From: Chara braunii
Taxonomy: Eukaryota; Streptophyta; Charophyceae; Charales; Characeae
DNA length: 42,313 bases
NCBI GenBank assembly: GCA_003427395.1
Contig: BFEA01000223.1
Coordinates: forward strand, 843,038-885,350
Direction: 5' to 3'
Below, in pieces: positions 42,188-42,313 of this stretch. Each line of letters begins with the position of its first letter. Position 1 is the stretch's first letter. Made by a program: the position numbers and the translations under genes. A model generated the notes under the pieces. The model saw only the letters and a program-made list of their open reading frames with translations. It searched no databases and was not told where the DNA came from.

Positions 42188-42313
42188 TGCCAAACCCACT
42201 AGTTGGAGTGGGAACCCAAACCCACGCCAAACCCATGCCCAACCCAAACCCAAACCCACGCCGAACCCACGCCGAACCCACCCTAAGCCCACGCCAAACC
42301 CACGCCCAAACCC
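42188..42313. repeat. CCCAAACCC/CCCACGCC minisatellite at the window end
   Basis: About 120 bp of irregular repeats of AACCCACGCC, AACCCA and CCCAAACCC lead to the last base. The minus strand is G-rich with many GGGTTTGGG blocks. A single CCCTAAG resembles the plant telomere unit, but there is no regular CCCTAAA array. It may be sequence flanking element B's insertion. Confidence 0.6.

Noticed and set aside
42188-42313. Calling the window end a telomere
   Set aside because: There is only one CCCTAA-like unit and no regular array; minisatellite is the safer call.

Overview
The window is almost entirely nested LTR retrotransposons; I found no credible host protein-coding gene. The elements are Ty3/Gypsy type: gag with CCHC knuckle, DTGA protease, YIDD reverse transcriptase, RNase H, DD35E integrase, and primer-binding sites (PBS) complementary to plant-type tRNA-Asp. 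The style of the Gag and Pol reading frames matches what I recall of repeats from a charophyte alga such as Chara braunii. That organism call is inference from memory and was not checked by search. Both ends of the window lie in repeats, so it is probably a whole short-read scaffold that stops where assembly stopped.

Layout. Element B (plus strand, oldest) keeps only the last 41 bp of its 5' LTR (19010-19050). Then come a tRNA-Asp-type PBS (19053-19070), a decayed gag-protease-RT-RNase H-integrase region (19311-25786), a further reading frame downstream of integrase with a second Gag-like region and its own CCHC knuckle (25952-28478), about 2 kb of non-coding 3' sequence, and a 3' LTR from 30441 to about 42186. 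Element A (minus strand, younger) sits inside B's 5' LTR. It has a 7.0 kb 5' LTR (12009-19009), a PBS (11990-12006), one gag gene of 359 codons with two in-frame stops (8755-9834), no pol, a polypurine tract (6666-6680), and a 3' LTR running from 6665 off the left edge. Element C is a 3.6 kb solo LTR on the minus strand (31619-35250) with a 4-bp GCGG target duplication, inserted into B's 3' LTR. A 394-bp hAT-like MITE (1461-1854) is inserted in A's 3' LTR.

All three LTR families share their termini: TGTCG followed at once by a hairpin at the 5' end, and a GGACCGATGCGC-like block ending in CGACA at the 3' end. The LTR bodies are non-coding but strongly patterned. They carry 123-bp tandem units each containing a small hairpin, and a second array of short hairpins with a nearly constant loop but changing stems. 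The last 800 bp before the PBS are much better conserved between A and B than the rest.

Assembly artefacts matter here. A perfect 38-bp Nextera junction adapter (37800-37837) lies between two identical 134-bp copies. An identical 95-bp segment is repeated on both sides of a single N (13259) and is also the first 95 bases of the window. Ns cluster at 17482-17575. Coordinates inside the LTRs should be read with this in mind.
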